A stretch of 64,000 nt of DNA from JAZIHH01 sp036678685 (lineage in GTDB: Bacteria > Bacillota > UBA4882 > UBA10575), in the NCBI GenBank assembly GCA_036678685.1, contig JAZIHH010000001.1, positions 186,001 to 250,000 on the forward strand, read 5' to 3'. Of this stretch, positions 42,721 through 51,580 are shown piece after piece (within the stretch, counting starts at the first letter, position 1; the number at the start of each line of letters is the position of its first letter). A program made the position numbers and the translations under genes. The notes beneath the pieces were generated by a model, which worked only from the letters and a program-made list of their open reading frames with translations, was not told where the DNA came from and did not search any database.

Positions 42721-43830
42721 ATGAGGATATTCACCAGACGTCCCCAACCAGATGTAGCAAGTTTTGTAAAGGGAATAAAGGAGCACATGCCGTTTTCAAG
42801 AGTTCACTTTGTTGAGCTTTTCCTAGATGGAGAAGTCCTCCGGTACATTTTAGAGAAGTACCTGGATGGACGGTGGATTGAGCCATCTCCTGATGACACT
42901 GAAAGTCAGATAGCCTACTGGGAGAACCATATCCGGGTATGGCATCAACTGGGTTATGATTATGTGCGGATGGTGCCTATGGGAAAGGATGGGCTGCACT
43001 TCCCAACTGAGCGTAGGACTGCCCAAGATACAGCTGCACTGCAAAGGGAGCAAAGATCATGGGTTAATCAAGGTACAGGCCCGATATCTAGTTGGGAGGA
43101 TTTTGAGAACTACCCCTGGCCATCGGTAGAGGGATTGGACTTAACTGTATTTGAACGGGTGTCAGAGATGCTCCCTGAAGGCATGGGGATTCTTGTTTGT
43201 CCTTCCTCAGGAGTCCTAGAGATTTGCATGCATGATCTTCTCGGATACACCAATCTTTGCTATCTCATGTATGATGAGCCGGAGTTGGTTAAGGCGGTAT
43301 TTGACCGAGTTGGCAACATCATCCTATCATGGTATGAGCAGGTTGTGGGTCTAGATAAACTGGTGGGTTTCTTCCAGGGAGATGATATGGGCTTCAAAAC
43401 GGCCACAATGATGCCGCCAGATTTTTTGCGGGAATACGTGCTTCCTTACCACAAACGGCTCGCTGACCTTGCCCATAAACACGATTTGGTGTACTTTCTG
43501 CATTCCTGTGGAGACTTGAGCGCTATCATGAGGGACTTAATTGATTACGTCGGTATCGATGCCAAGCACTCATTTGAAGATGAGATAGAGCCGGTGACTG
43601 TTTTCCAGGAGCGGTACGGCCAAGAGGTCACCCCTCTTGGGGGAGTCGACTTGGACAAACTCTGCCGTCTTGACGAGGCAAGTCTTCGGGACTATGTTGC
43701 AGAAATCCTTGATACCTGCATGCCTAGGGGGCCGTATGCCCTTGGCTCCGGGAACTCGGTAGCCAACTATGTCAATGTAGATAATTACTTGGCAATGTTG
43801 GATGAGGGGCTGGCTTGGGGAGAGAGGTAA
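42721..43830 (+). CDS. Uroporphyrinogen-decarboxylase-family protein (possible corrinoid methyltransferase)
   Basis: 369 residues with AAAGGAGGAG before the ATG. URO-D/MtaA-type elements are HFVELFLDGEVLRYILEKY near the start, GVLEICMHDLLGYTNLCYLMYDEPELVKAVFD, QGDDMGFKTATMMPPDFLREYVLPYHKRL and LVYFLHSCGDLSAIMRDLIDYVGIDAKHSFE; the HSCGD His and Cys can bind zinc. It ends with ALGSGNSVANYVNVDNYLAM. Members either decarboxylate uroporphyrinogen or move methyl groups to and from corrinoids. No corrinoid protein gene is nearby, so the substrate is unknown. Confidence 0.8.
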   Translation: MRIFTRRPQPDVASFVKGIKEHMPFSRVHFVELFLDGEVLRYILEKYLDGRWIEPSPDDTESQIAYWENHIRVWHQLGYDYVRMVPMGKDGLHFPTERRTAQDTAALQREQRSWVNQGTGPISSWEDFENYPWPSVEGLDLTVFERVSEMLPEGMGILVCPSSGVLEICMHDLLGYTNLCYLMYDEPELVKAVFDRVGNIILSWYEQVVGLDKLVGFFQGDDMGFKTATMMPPDFLREYVLPYHKRLADLAHKHDLVYFLHSCGDLSAIMRDLIDYVGIDAKHSFEDEIEPVTVFQERYGQEVTPLGGVDLDKLCRLDEASLRDYVAEILDTCMPRGPYALGSGNSVANYVNVDNYLAMLDEGLAWGER

Positions 43831-43858
43831 ACGAAATGACTTGTTAGGTAGAATCAGC

Positions 43859-43882
43859 GCCTGCCTTTCGGCAGGCCTTTTC
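43859..43882 (+). terminator. Terminator after the URO-D-like gene
   Basis: GCCTGCC-TTTC-GGCAGGC followed by CTTTT. Confidence 0.85.
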
Positions 43883-44102
43883 CGTGTCCCCAGCATGTAT
43901 GAGGTGGTCTGACAGTCACTCAAGTAGCCGATAGCTTGGTCTCTGATGAGCTCATGGTGCAGATATGCGGGCTGGACAGGATTTGGTCTTGAGAGAATAG
44001 CTGCGATTGTCAATACAAAAGTGATCCACATGACAGTGTAAAACTGATCCACCCCTGACAGAGTCAAAGTGATCCACCTAGTCGTTTCTTTGTGCAGCTC
44101 AA

Positions 44103-44285
44103 CTATCGATGTTTTAAACGGTAGGAATCACCATTCATGTTCAAAATGTGAGATTTGAAAGTAACTCTGTCCACCAAGGCGGCCGCCAGCATGTGGTCAC
44201 TGAAAATTTGATCCCATTTAGAGAAATCAAGGTTGGTATTGATAATGACGCTTCCACGCTCACTCCTTTCCGAGATAACCTGAAA
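44103..44285 (-). pseudogene. IstB fragment 1 (IS21-type)
   Basis: About 60 codons of the C-terminal end: FQVISERSERGSVIINTNLDFSKW and LVDRVTFKSHILNMNGDSYRLKHR then a stop. It is cut off on its upstream side. Downstream (44010-44080) are the repeated GTGATCCAC / ACTGATCCAC words typical of the end of this IS21 type. Confidence 0.85.
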
Positions 44286-44400
44286 ATGCGATCGTCAACA
44301 TAAAAGTGATCCACTGGCCGTCTAAAACTGATCCACTGGCGCTGGTCTAAAAGTGATCCACTCGGCCGTTTAAGACTGATCCACCTTGACTTGTCGTGCC
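44286..44400. repeat. IS21-type end remnant with repeated GTGATCCACT words
   Basis: Four short direct repeats of the form AAAGTGATCCACT / AACTGATCCACT lie between the two IstB fragments. The same words occur at 44017-44080. They look like the terminal multiple binding sites of an IS21 element, so two element ends are stacked. Confidence 0.65.
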
Positions 44401-44405
44401 CTCCC

Positions 44406-44674
44406 TTATTTGAGGCGGTAAGATTCCCCATTCATGTTGAGGATGTGTGCTCGATGTGTAACCCGGTCTACTAAAGCGGCGGTCAGCATAGGATCTCCGA
44501 AGAACTGAACCCACTTCGAAAACTCCAGATTCGTGCTGATTATCAGGCTAGCGCGCTCTGCCCGCTCAGATATCACCTGAAACAGCAGTTCCGACTGCTG
44601 CCTGGAAAAACTCAGGTAGGAAAGATCGTCGAGAATTAGGAGATCTACCTTGGAAAGCTGCCGCTGCACCCTAC
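44406..44674 (-). pseudogene. IstB fragment 2 (IS21-type)
   Basis: 90 codons of the C-terminal half: QLSKVDLLILDDLSYLSF (Walker B), LLFQVISERAERASLIISTNLEFSKW and LVDRVTHRAHILNMNGESYRLK. It starts abruptly where the arsC fragment ends. It is related to but not identical with fragment 1. Confidence 0.87.
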
Positions 44675-44919
44675 TCAATGACTATATCTACCGGAGGGAT
44701 TTCATCAATGTGCTTTGAATACTGGGTTTTCTCCATGTCTATATTATAAAGCTCTTTCATTAAGCGCACAGCGTCTTGATTGATTTTGTGTTTTGCTTCT
44801 GTGCCGGCAGAGTAGCTTTCAAATATATCTCCCGCAAAATACTTGCCAAGCGCCTCAGCTATTTGGCTACGGCATGAATTATGAATACAAATAAATGCGA
44901 CTTTAGGTTTATTACTCAT
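44671..44919 (-). pseudogene. arsC: Arsenate reductase (LMW-phosphatase type), C-terminus lost
   Basis: 82 residues: KVAFICIHNSCRSQIAEALGKYFAGDIFESYSAGTE contains the P-loop C-x5-R-S with catalytic Cys. The normal length is about 135 residues. The frame ends at VDIVIE with a stop supplied by the IS21 remnant, removing the later cysteines needed for the thioredoxin-linked cycle. Confidence 0.85.
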
Positions 44920-44928
44920 CGACCATAC

Positions 44929-45262
44929 CTACTTTCTTTCTGGAAACCAGTGCCTTGTATTATTCGCTCTCTTTACAAGTATCAACATAACCGGCACTTC
45001 AGTAAGCACCCCTACAATGGTAGCAAGTGCAGCCGGGCTTTCTGTGCCAAACAAAGAAATCGCAACGGCAACTGCCAGTTCAAAAAAGTTAGAGGCACCA
45101 ATCATAGCGGCAGGTGCTGCTATTTCATGTGGAAGCTTTATAGCCTTGCTTGCCAGATATGCAATGAAAAAGATTAGGAAAGTCTGAATAATCAATGGTA
45201 TAGCTATTAAAACAATGTGCAGAGGATTATTCAGAATTACATCGCCCTGGAATGAAAAGATT
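44929..45262 (-). pseudogene. acr3: Arsenite efflux pump Acr3, C-terminal fragment
   Basis: The frame from about 45262 reads FQGDVILNNPLHIVLIAIPLIIQTFLIFFIAYLAS and KLPHEIAAPAAMIGASNFFELAVAVAISLFGTESPAALATIVGVLTEVPVMLILV, the last third of an Acr3 permease. Everything upstream is missing. It sits nine bases before the arsC fragment, so an acr3-arsC operon was cut at both ends. Confidence 0.85.
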
Positions 45263-45435
45263 ATTATTAGTGTTCAGTATTTAGGAATCGCTTAAATTTA
45301 GATTCACTGCCTTTCATTATAGTAATCAACTTGGTTGAGTAAACCAGACAGTTGTAAATCGTTAACACAGTAAGGACGGCGGGATGAAGCCGTTTTGTTG
45401 TCAGGAAACCAGCTTCAAAATTAGAACACTTCCAT

Positions 45436-45462
45436 AAAAGTAAAAGCAGTCTTGCGACTGCT
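45436..45462 (-). terminator. Terminator after the specificity-subunit gene
   Basis: AGCAGTC-TTGC-GACTGCT stem (45445-45462). On the minus strand it is followed by TTTTACTTTT. Confidence 0.8.
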
Positions 45463-45485
45463 ATTAAAATGCTAATATGAAAATA

Positions 45486-46967
45486 TTAAGTTTTATGAAT
45501 AACTTCTTCGTTGACAATGATTAATGCTTGCTGTTCTAACTTATATGCTTCATATCGAAGTTTATTAGCTTCTAACGCCAAGCGGTTTATTTCGTCTTGT
45601 ATATCTCGACTTATTAAAGGAATTTCAATTTGTGAAACATGGTTATCATCAATTTCATCTACAACTGAACCATAAGTAAATCTTTTTATCAATTCATATC
45701 CATATGGGCTGGAAAGAAATACATAGAGGTAACCAGCTATTGAATCAGAAGAAGGAATAATTCTAATTACGTGTTGATTCATTGTCCAGTTTTCCCAATG
45801 TTTAGGCACAAGGGCTGTTTTCCCAATAGTTCCACTACAAGTAATTAATACCATATTCTCAATTAAGCGCAATTCTTTCTGAATTCTATTCTTATGATGT
45901 CTTGTAGATAAATATTTTTTGTTTGACGGGTCAAGCTCATATATTTGCTTGCCGCCAAAGAAAACAGTTCCTTGCCCCTCTTCAACGTAAATTCTTTTAA
46001 AGCGTCCGGGGAGAATTATTTTTTTACTAATCCGTTTATCACCAACGGTTGTAACCTCTTCTGCATGACATTTAAGATGATTAATGATTGATTTGACAAT
46101 TGGTACATGAAAAGAGGCTTCAAATCGGCTACTTAACTCAGAAAACTTTACGGAATAATTCTTTAGATTAGATGACGTATCAAAATATTCTGGTTTAAAA
46201 TCATCAATAGGAGGAAGTTTTAACTCATTGACCAATAACTCTTCGGCTTTATCGAGTAATTCATTTGACTCATCCCGTAGCTCATAAGATTTCATCACAA
46301 GCTCGTGAATTCGTTTCTTTATCATACTAGGTGGATTCGGTATAGGAATATTGTTTAAATGCTCTGGCTCAATATGTGATACAACTGAGCCATAGTTATT
46401 TGTCTGGAGTAACGTATTTCCTATTTTAGTTTTTAAAAAAGCATAGGTATAACCTAAATCTTCTTCTGATTTAAAAGACACTCTGATAATATCATCAGAA
46501 AATACTTTGCCTATTAAAGTTTTGCAAGCAACTGCACAGTATCCTATAGTGCCAGACCGAGTAAGAAGTAAAGTATTATTTTTTATTTTTAACTCATCAA
46601 TAGCGACATTGGTTTTTGGAGAGATGTATTTTACAGGTTTAGGGTATATCTCCAAAAGTTGTGATGGTAAGAAAAAAGGAATACCCCCTTCTTTTTCAAC
46701 ATAAACTCTTTTAAATCGTGTTGGGTAAAAAGCACTCTTAATTAATCCTTTTTCACCGGACAACTGTACTACATTCCACTTGCACTTTTTAAGAATTTCT
46801 CTCGCGTGACGACCCTCAATATTGTAGACACTAGCCTCAAGCCTAGTATCACTGTTTAAAACTTCCGACAAACTAACACTACCCCAATTAAGTTCCTCTT
46901 GAGGAATATCAATGATTTTTTCTTCAGAAATTTTCTGCGCTATTGCTTCTTTGTTCATTTTTACCAT
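45486..46967 (-). CDS. hsdS: Restriction-modification specificity subunit (HsdS-like, two TRDs)
   Basis: 493 residues from the ATG at 46967, with AGGAGGG upstream inside the methylase gene (7-base overlap). Two target-recognition halves are visible and are related to each other: RFKRVYVEKEGGIPFFLPSQLL...LLLTRSGTIGYCAV and RFKRIYVEEGQGTVFFGGKQIY...MVLITCSGTIGKTALV. Each is followed by YGSVVSHIEPEHLNNIPIP- or YGSVVDEIDDNHVSQIEIP-type text and a helical spacer. Two TRDs imply a bipartite DNA target. It pairs with the fused nuclease-methylase upstream. Confidence 0.88.
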   Translation of the reverse strand: MVKMNKEAIAQKISEEKIIDIPQEELNWGSVSLSEVLNSDTRLEASVYNIEGRHAREILKKCKWNVVQLSGEKGLIKSAFYPTRFKRVYVEKEGGIPFFLPSQLLEIYPKPVKYISPKTNVAIDELKIKNNTLLLTRSGTIGYCAVACKTLIGKVFSDDIIRVSFKSEEDLGYTYAFLKTKIGNTLLQTNNYGSVVSHIEPEHLNNIPIPNPPSMIKKRIHELVMKSYELRDESNELLDKAEELLVNELKLPPIDDFKPEYFDTSSNLKNYSVKFSELSSRFEASFHVPIVKSIINHLKCHAEEVTTVGDKRISKKIILPGRFKRIYVEEGQGTVFFGGKQIYELDPSNKKYLSTRHHKNRIQKELRLIENMVLITCSGTIGKTALVPKHWENWTMNQHVIRIIPSSDSIAGYLYVFLSSPYGYELIKRFTYGSVVDEIDDNHVSQIEIPLISRDIQDEINRLALEANKLRYEAYKLEQQALIIVNEEVIHKT

Positions 46968-49027
46968 GATATACCCTCCTGTTGCTTCCAAACCTTAAAG
47001 ACATCTGCAATAAGAGGGGTTTGGTCATCGAGGATTTTTGTTTTTGATATCGTTTTTACGGTTTTTGTTCCATCGGATATTTCTCCAATAGCCAAAACAT
47101 TATCTTCTTCCGGAACTAAAATTTCATTACCGTATTTGTCACGTTTAAATAACGGGTTACCTCTTTTATCGTGACCTATCCGTTCAGCCATAGCCATAAA
47201 AATGTTATAATCAGCCATTGTTCTGTTTTTCTCTTCAAAATCAATTTCATGCTGTCTTTTCTTTTGCAGAATCAAAACTGAAGTCTGTGTTCCATTTCTA
47301 GGTTGAAAAGTATCAGCGTGTAAATCAATACTAGCAATAATTTTTGCATTCTTTATAATCCATTGACGAATATATCCTAAACCTGGAGCCCCTAAAATTG
47401 CGTCTGGCAGCACAATACCCATACGTCCACCATCTTTCAAAAACTGCATACATCTCTCAATAAATAATTGTTCTGGAGGTACAGAAGACTGTAACCTGTT
47501 GGTTTTTACCCAATAACCATTATTTTTCTCCCAGATATAACCTAAATCATATTGTTCTAAAATTGCTGGGTCTTTAATAGGAATTTTACTTCCAAACGGA
47601 GGATTTGTAACTATTACATCAAATAAAGCTATCGACTTTGAATTACGAATAGCAGTCTTGCTTATACCCAGTACTTTACTTAAATTTTCCTTTATATCGC
47701 TCGGCCACTCGTGCGGTGGCAGGAGAGAATTAATTCGGAATATATTGCCACTTCCGTCATTATTCATTACCATATTCATCTTTGTCGCTTTAACAAGGTC
47801 GGGGTTAATATCAAAACCAAAAAAATTGTTTGATGCAACTTCAGAAATTTTATCCTGATACATTCTATATTCATCGTGATTCCATTCATGACGTGGTTTC
47901 CCAAAAACAGCCTCCATTTGTTTCTCAAGCTCTTTTAGTACTTTATTCATTGCAATAACAAGAAAACCGCCTGTCCCGCATGCAGGGTCCAGAATTTTTT
48001 CGTCAGATTTAGGAGAAAGCATTTCAACAGTCATACGTGCTACATTTCTTGGAGTAAAAAACTCGCCTCTATCACCCCGTAGATTTGCTCCCACTAACTC
48101 TTCATAAGCCTTACCTTTAATATCAATATGGGTATTCAAAAGACTGTAGCTTTGAAGCTCGCTGACAATGTACGCTAAACTTCTAGGTGATAAACCTATT
48201 TCATCATTATGCTCAAATATTTGGTTATGACGCTTTTTTACTCTCTCGAATATCTTCGATATTCTTTTTTTAACTGTAAGTTGGCCATCAGGGTTCGACC
48301 GTTCAGATGAAGTAACGTAAAATTCAAGTGGATTAGGAATGTTTCTTTCGTCTTCAATTTTACAAAAAATAACTTTAAGCAACTCGAAGAAAGCTGGTTG
48401 TTTTTGCATTCCATCATTAGCGTAAATGTGATTATGACAAGTCTTAAAAACAAACAATAGGTTGTCCTCAACAGCGTTACGTAATGATACTCTTTTAGGT
48501 CTATCAATGTCTTCAATTGAACCGTCTGCGGAGGGTATATCGTTATAATCTATAAACTCAATCTGTCCTTTTTCGTTAATCACTTTTCTTAAAACTTCTT
48601 TATACTTACCATTAGTCCACATACCCCACTCACAATTAGGACAAGCGGACATATAAGATTTTAGTTGTTCTACTCCGTCTTTCTTATTTGTAGGCTCAAC
48701 GGTTTCTTTTTTACATTCGATGATAATTTTTACGTTTTCCTGACTAAAGCTTTCGCACCCATCCGGAAAAATAACAATATCAGCTCGAGGTCTCTTGGAA
48801 CCAACTTTAATTCCATATTCAACTTTTATTCTTTCTCTCGAGTATTTAAGTTCATTAACTAGTCTTTTTTCAATGTTTTGCCACACATATTCTTTAGGGG
48901 TGTCATTCCTAAATTTACCATCTATGTAATCGCATATTTTTCCTTCCGGAATAGTAATAATTGACGTTATTTTCTCATCATCTATAATATTGGCAGTTTC
49001 CGGCATTTGCTGTGCCTCCTCATCCAT
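46961..49027 (-). CDS. HsdR-N nuclease domain fused to N6-adenine methylase
   Basis: 688 residues. Residues about 40-115 look like the type I HsdR N-terminal nuclease: RIKVEYGIKVGSKRPRADIVIF, then VKIIIECKKE (the D...ExK active site). The methylase part begins near 290 with GKAYEELVGANLRGDRGEFFTPRNVARMTVEML, motif I DPACGTGGF (about 345) and motif IV NPPFG (about 474), as in HsdM. No separate HsdR with motor domains is next to it. The arrangement (nuclease plus methylase in one chain and a two-TRD S subunit) resembles BcgI-type enzymes rather than classical type I. Confidence 0.82.
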   Translation of the reverse strand: MDEEAQQMPETANIIDDEKITSIITIPEGKICDYIDGKFRNDTPKEYVWQNIEKRLVNELKYSRERIKVEYGIKVGSKRPRADIVIFPDGCESFSQENVKIIIECKKETVEPTNKKDGVEQLKSYMSACPNCEWGMWTNGKYKEVLRKVINEKGQIEFIDYNDIPSADGSIEDIDRPKRVSLRNAVEDNLLFVFKTCHNHIYANDGMQKQPAFFELLKVIFCKIEDERNIPNPLEFYVTSSERSNPDGQLTVKKRISKIFERVKKRHNQIFEHNDEIGLSPRSLAYIVSELQSYSLLNTHIDIKGKAYEELVGANLRGDRGEFFTPRNVARMTVEMLSPKSDEKILDPACGTGGFLVIAMNKVLKELEKQMEAVFGKPRHEWNHDEYRMYQDKISEVASNNFFGFDINPDLVKATKMNMVMNNDGSGNIFRINSLLPPHEWPSDIKENLSKVLGISKTAIRNSKSIALFDVIVTNPPFGSKIPIKDPAILEQYDLGYIWEKNNGYWVKTNRLQSSVPPEQLFIERCMQFLKDGGRMGIVLPDAILGAPGLGYIRQWIIKNAKIIASIDLHADTFQPRNGTQTSVLILQKKRQHEIDFEEKNRTMADYNIFMAMAERIGHDKRGNPLFKRDKYGNEILVPEEDNVLAIGEISDGTKTVKTISKTKILDDQTPLIADVFKVWKQQEGISW

Positions 49028-49038
49028 GATAAATTTTA

Positions 49039-49068
49039 ATTATAGCATATTAATGTTCTATATGGAAC
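49039..49068 (-). promoter_or_regulatory. Extended -10 promoter and palindrome before the R-M operon
   Basis: TGCTATAAT (49047-49039) is an extended -10 element 12 bases before the methylase ATG. The 14-base near-palindrome GTTCTATATGGAAC (49055-49068) overlaps the -35 position and could be an operator; no controller gene is adjacent. Confidence 0.5.
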
Positions 49069-49138
49069 AACAAAAACTCCATTTGGGCCATTTTTGTCAT
49101 AATCAGGAGAAATAAAGAGATAATATAAAATAATTGAA

Positions 49139-49678
49139 TTAACCGCTCTCCAACCCCAAAAACTGCTGGATGTCCTTCATTTCCATCAGTTCTTCAACTG
49201 TCCAGTAGCGGTGGAACCGGTCTTTGTAGCGAAGTTCCCACCACCTGCGGAAAAGCGGCTCAAGTTCATCGAACATCGGCCAGCGGCTCCACTTCATTTT
49301 CTCCCTCAGTTCTTCCAGCGTCCAGACACTGCCGTCTTCTTTTTTGGGTATGTTAATGCGCCCGTCAGGTTGGATAACCACCTGCGGCTGGGCAATCTCT
49401 TTTTGGAGAACAGTCACTTCGCCAACCTCCTTTAGATATTTATCGGAAAGAGTTATCAAACAATCAAGCTCAAAGTTTGGTAATAATTCTTGTTTTGGGC
49501 TTACTGCCTCAAACCGCCGGGTAAGATTTGCTGAAGCCCTGCCGAGCGTGGAACCGTCGTCTACAACGCGGTCCCGCTTCAGCGGCTTCAGACGAACCCG
49601 TCTTTGACCAAGGTCAAAGCTCAAAAATATATATAGCGGTTTTGACATTTTGACCTTCCGTGCGCGGTAAGTGTTCAT
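49139..49678 (-). CDS. Conserved hypothetical protein of the mobile region
   Basis: 179 residues. The N-terminal part is basic (SFDLGQRRVRLKPLKRDRVVDDGS). The C-terminal third is rich in Trp, Arg and Glu (VWTLEELREKMKWSRWPMFDELEPLFRRWWELRYKDRFHRYWTVEELMEM), with the repeated phrase WT-EEL. Its start overlaps the stop of the HTH gene (ATGA), so the two form an operon. I do not recognise the family. Confidence 0.6.
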   Translation of the reverse strand: MNTYRARKVKMSKPLYIFLSFDLGQRRVRLKPLKRDRVVDDGSTLGRASANLTRRFEAVSPKQELLPNFELDCLITLSDKYLKEVGEVTVLQKEIAQPQVVIQPDGRINIPKKEDGSVWTLEELREKMKWSRWPMFDELEPLFRRWWELRYKDRFHRYWTVEELMEMKDIQQFLGLESG

Positions 49679-49920
49679 TCACCGCTGTCTTCATCGTCCG
49701 CTTTCCACCCATCGGGCGTCTTTGTAAGAGTGTACGTTTTTGGAGACCCTTGATGTCCCCCTTCTTCCTCAATGGTGAAGCCGCCTGCCCGCAGTTTGCT
49801 GATGTCGTTTCTGACAGTCTGGTCGCTGACTTTCAGCAAGTCCGTCAACTCTTTCTGCGTGTAGCTCCTCTGTGTCAACAGCTTCGCCAGCTTCTGCAAG
49901 CGCACTTCGCTGTCTTTCAT
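49675..49920 (-). CDS. Small HTH (DeoR-type) regulator
   Basis: 81 residues. RLQKLAKLLTQRSYTQKELTDLLKVSDQTVRNDISKLRAGGFTIEE is a clear winged helix-turn-helix of the HTH_11/DeoR kind. KTYTLTKTPDGW completes the wing. No ligand domain follows. It probably regulates its own two-gene operon or the recombinase genes diverging at 50112. Confidence 0.75.
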   Translation of the reverse strand: MKDSEVRLQKLAKLLTQRSYTQKELTDLLKVSDQTVRNDISKLRAGGFTIEEEGGHQGSPKTYTLTKTPDGWKADDEDSGE

Positions 49921-50088
49921 GCTTGTGATCCTTGAGGAAGCGCATGAACGACGCGAAGGAGGCGGACAAGAAAATGAATTAGAAAGAACCTTGCCCCTAT
50001 TATACTACCAAATTGTACTTTGTACTAGCCGAAAACGTTTTGAACAAAATGATCATATAAATTATTGCTAAATATATAGAAAAAAGGC

Positions 50089-50117
50089 TTGACTTTCTCT
50101 TTCTTTTCCTTTATAAT
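50089..50117 (+). promoter_or_regulatory. Sigma-A promoter of the serine recombinase operon
   Basis: TTGACT (50089-50094), 17 bases, TATAAT (50112-50117), about 50 bases before the resolvase start. Confidence 0.8.
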
Positions 50118-50170
50118 TAAATTAAAAAATCCTAATTATGTCAAAAAAGGAAGATGAAAGGAGGGTTAAT

Positions 50171-50839
50171 ATGCCTACTACCAAGATTAAGACGAAGGCT
50201 CACCCGAGGCCAAGGCAATTTAGAATTTACGGCTACTTAAGAGTTTCAACGATTGACCAAGACACAGAAAAGAATAAGGCGGCCATCTTATCTTTTGCCA
50301 ATTCAAAGGGATTCTTGGGGCAGGTTGAATTCGTAGAGGAAAAAGTCAGCGGCCTGAAGTCCTGGAAACAACGGAAACTAAATGACCTTGTCCAATCGAT
50401 GTCAGAGGGTGACATCCTTATTGTCCCTGAATTGTCCAGGCTGGGGCGTTCTCTGGTTGAAGTTTTAGAAGTCTTAAACGAATTAAAGGATAAAGGCGTC
50501 AAAGTGTTCTCTGTCAAAGAAAACTTCCAGCTAAACGGGGACGATATACAATCAAAAGTTATGCGAACAATGTTAGGGCTATTTGCTGAAATAGAAAGGG
50601 ATTTAATATCTGCAAGGACAAAGGAAGGACTGGCCGCAGCTAAAGCATCAGGAAAACGGCTAGGCAGGCCCAAAGGCCCTGGCAAGTCAAAGCTGGATAA
50701 GTTCAAGCCGGAAATCGTTGCATTGCTAAAGAACGGCTCAAAAAAGGTTTTCATAGCAGAACGCTATGGCGTTACCCCTGCTACCCTGACTAACTGGCTG
50801 AAGAGGCACGGCCTGGACAAATTGAAGCCTACACCGTAA
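50171..50839 (+). CDS. Serine recombinase (resolvase/invertase type)
   Basis: About 222 residues from the ATG at 50171 with AAAGGAGGG upstream. The resolvase domain shows YGYLRVSTIDQDTEKNKAAI (catalytic Ser in RVST), VPELSRLGRSLVEVLEVL, MLGLFAEIERDLISARTKEGLAAAKASGKRLGRPKG. A C-terminal helix-turn-helix follows (KVFIAERYGVTPATLTNWLKRHG). It may resolve or invert segments of the element. Confidence 0.92.
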   Translation: MPTTKIKTKAHPRPRQFRIYGYLRVSTIDQDTEKNKAAILSFANSKGFLGQVEFVEEKVSGLKSWKQRKLNDLVQSMSEGDILIVPELSRLGRSLVEVLEVLNELKDKGVKVFSVKENFQLNGDDIQSKVMRTMLGLFAEIERDLISARTKEGLAAAKASGKRLGRPKGPGKSKLDKFKPEIVALLKNGSKKVFIAERYGVTPATLTNWLKRHGLDKLKPTP

Positions 50840-50886
50840 GGAAGGAGGGCAATGGAAGAGAAACAAAATCAGAACGAGGTGATACA

Positions 50887-51066
50887 ATGCCTGAGGATAG
50901 ATCTGTTAGATTCAGATGGAAGAAAGGCGAGGTCATAGTTGAAATGTCGCAGTGTGCGTATTGCAAGAACGCCTTGGATTATGCTACCTGCGCAGAATTC
51001 GGGACAAAACCTAAAAAATACCGCTACAACAAAGAATCTTGTCCAAAACGAATACCAGAAAAATGA
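50887..51066 (+). CDS. Small four-cysteine protein
   Basis: 59 residues with GAGGTG before the ATG. Four Cys lie in the second half: QCAYCKNAL (C-x2-C), YATCAEF and ESCPKR, a likely metal site. It lies between the two serine recombinase genes. Family unknown. A 28-codon frame with its own ribosome site at 50852 overlaps its start and may be a leader peptide or chance. Confidence 0.6.
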   Translation: MPEDRSVRFRWKKGEVIVEMSQCAYCKNALDYATCAEFGTKPKKYRYNKESCPKRIPEK

Positions 51067-51175
51067 AAAGAAGGAGGGAGAATAGATGGCCGAGATTATC
51101 GAACAGGCTTCAATGAAATTAAAAAGATTTGTATGATATGGTAAGGGAAGGGATAAAACAAAAAAGGAGATGATT

Positions 51176-51505
51176 ATGATGACGGTAGAAGTTAAAATCA
51201 TAGAAAACCTAGCAAGAGATTGGGAACTGGGAGACCCTTGTTTAATATGCAATAGGATGTTTTCTTACACGGGAGCGGAATATGTTGCTGTCGTTTACGT
51301 GGATGAAGAAGAAGACTTTATTTGCGGGGATTGTCTCAAGAAGGGGCCTGAAGCAATCAAGAAGGCAGCGCAAGAGCGTGCTCAAGAAATCCGGGACGAA
51401 ATTCGGCCTTGGCTAAAAGAAGCGGAGTTGTTAGAAAAGATTGCTTCAGGCGATATTGTTTATCCCTGGGATGACCAAGAAAAGTTTTCCAAGTGTGCTA
51501 AGTAG
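51176..51505 (+). CDS. Zinc-ribbon-like small protein of the recombinase module
   Basis: About 109 residues from the ATG at 51176 (AAGGAG six bases upstream). Cys pairs DPCLICNRMF and FICGDCLKKG could bind one zinc. A helical, acidic tail follows. It is encoded just before the large serine recombinase, a place where recombination directionality factors or accessory proteins can lie, but nothing in the sequence proves that. Confidence 0.65.
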   Translation: MMTVEVKIIENLARDWELGDPCLICNRMFSYTGAEYVAVVYVDEEEDFICGDCLKKGPEAIKKAAQERAQEIRDEIRPWLKEAELLEKIASGDIVYPWDDQEKFSKCAK

Positions 51506-51580
51506 TTTGTCTGGCTAATGCAGAGCTTTATCCCTTCCCCCCTTTGGTTGATATATAAGTCCTGAAAGGATGAAAGTAAA

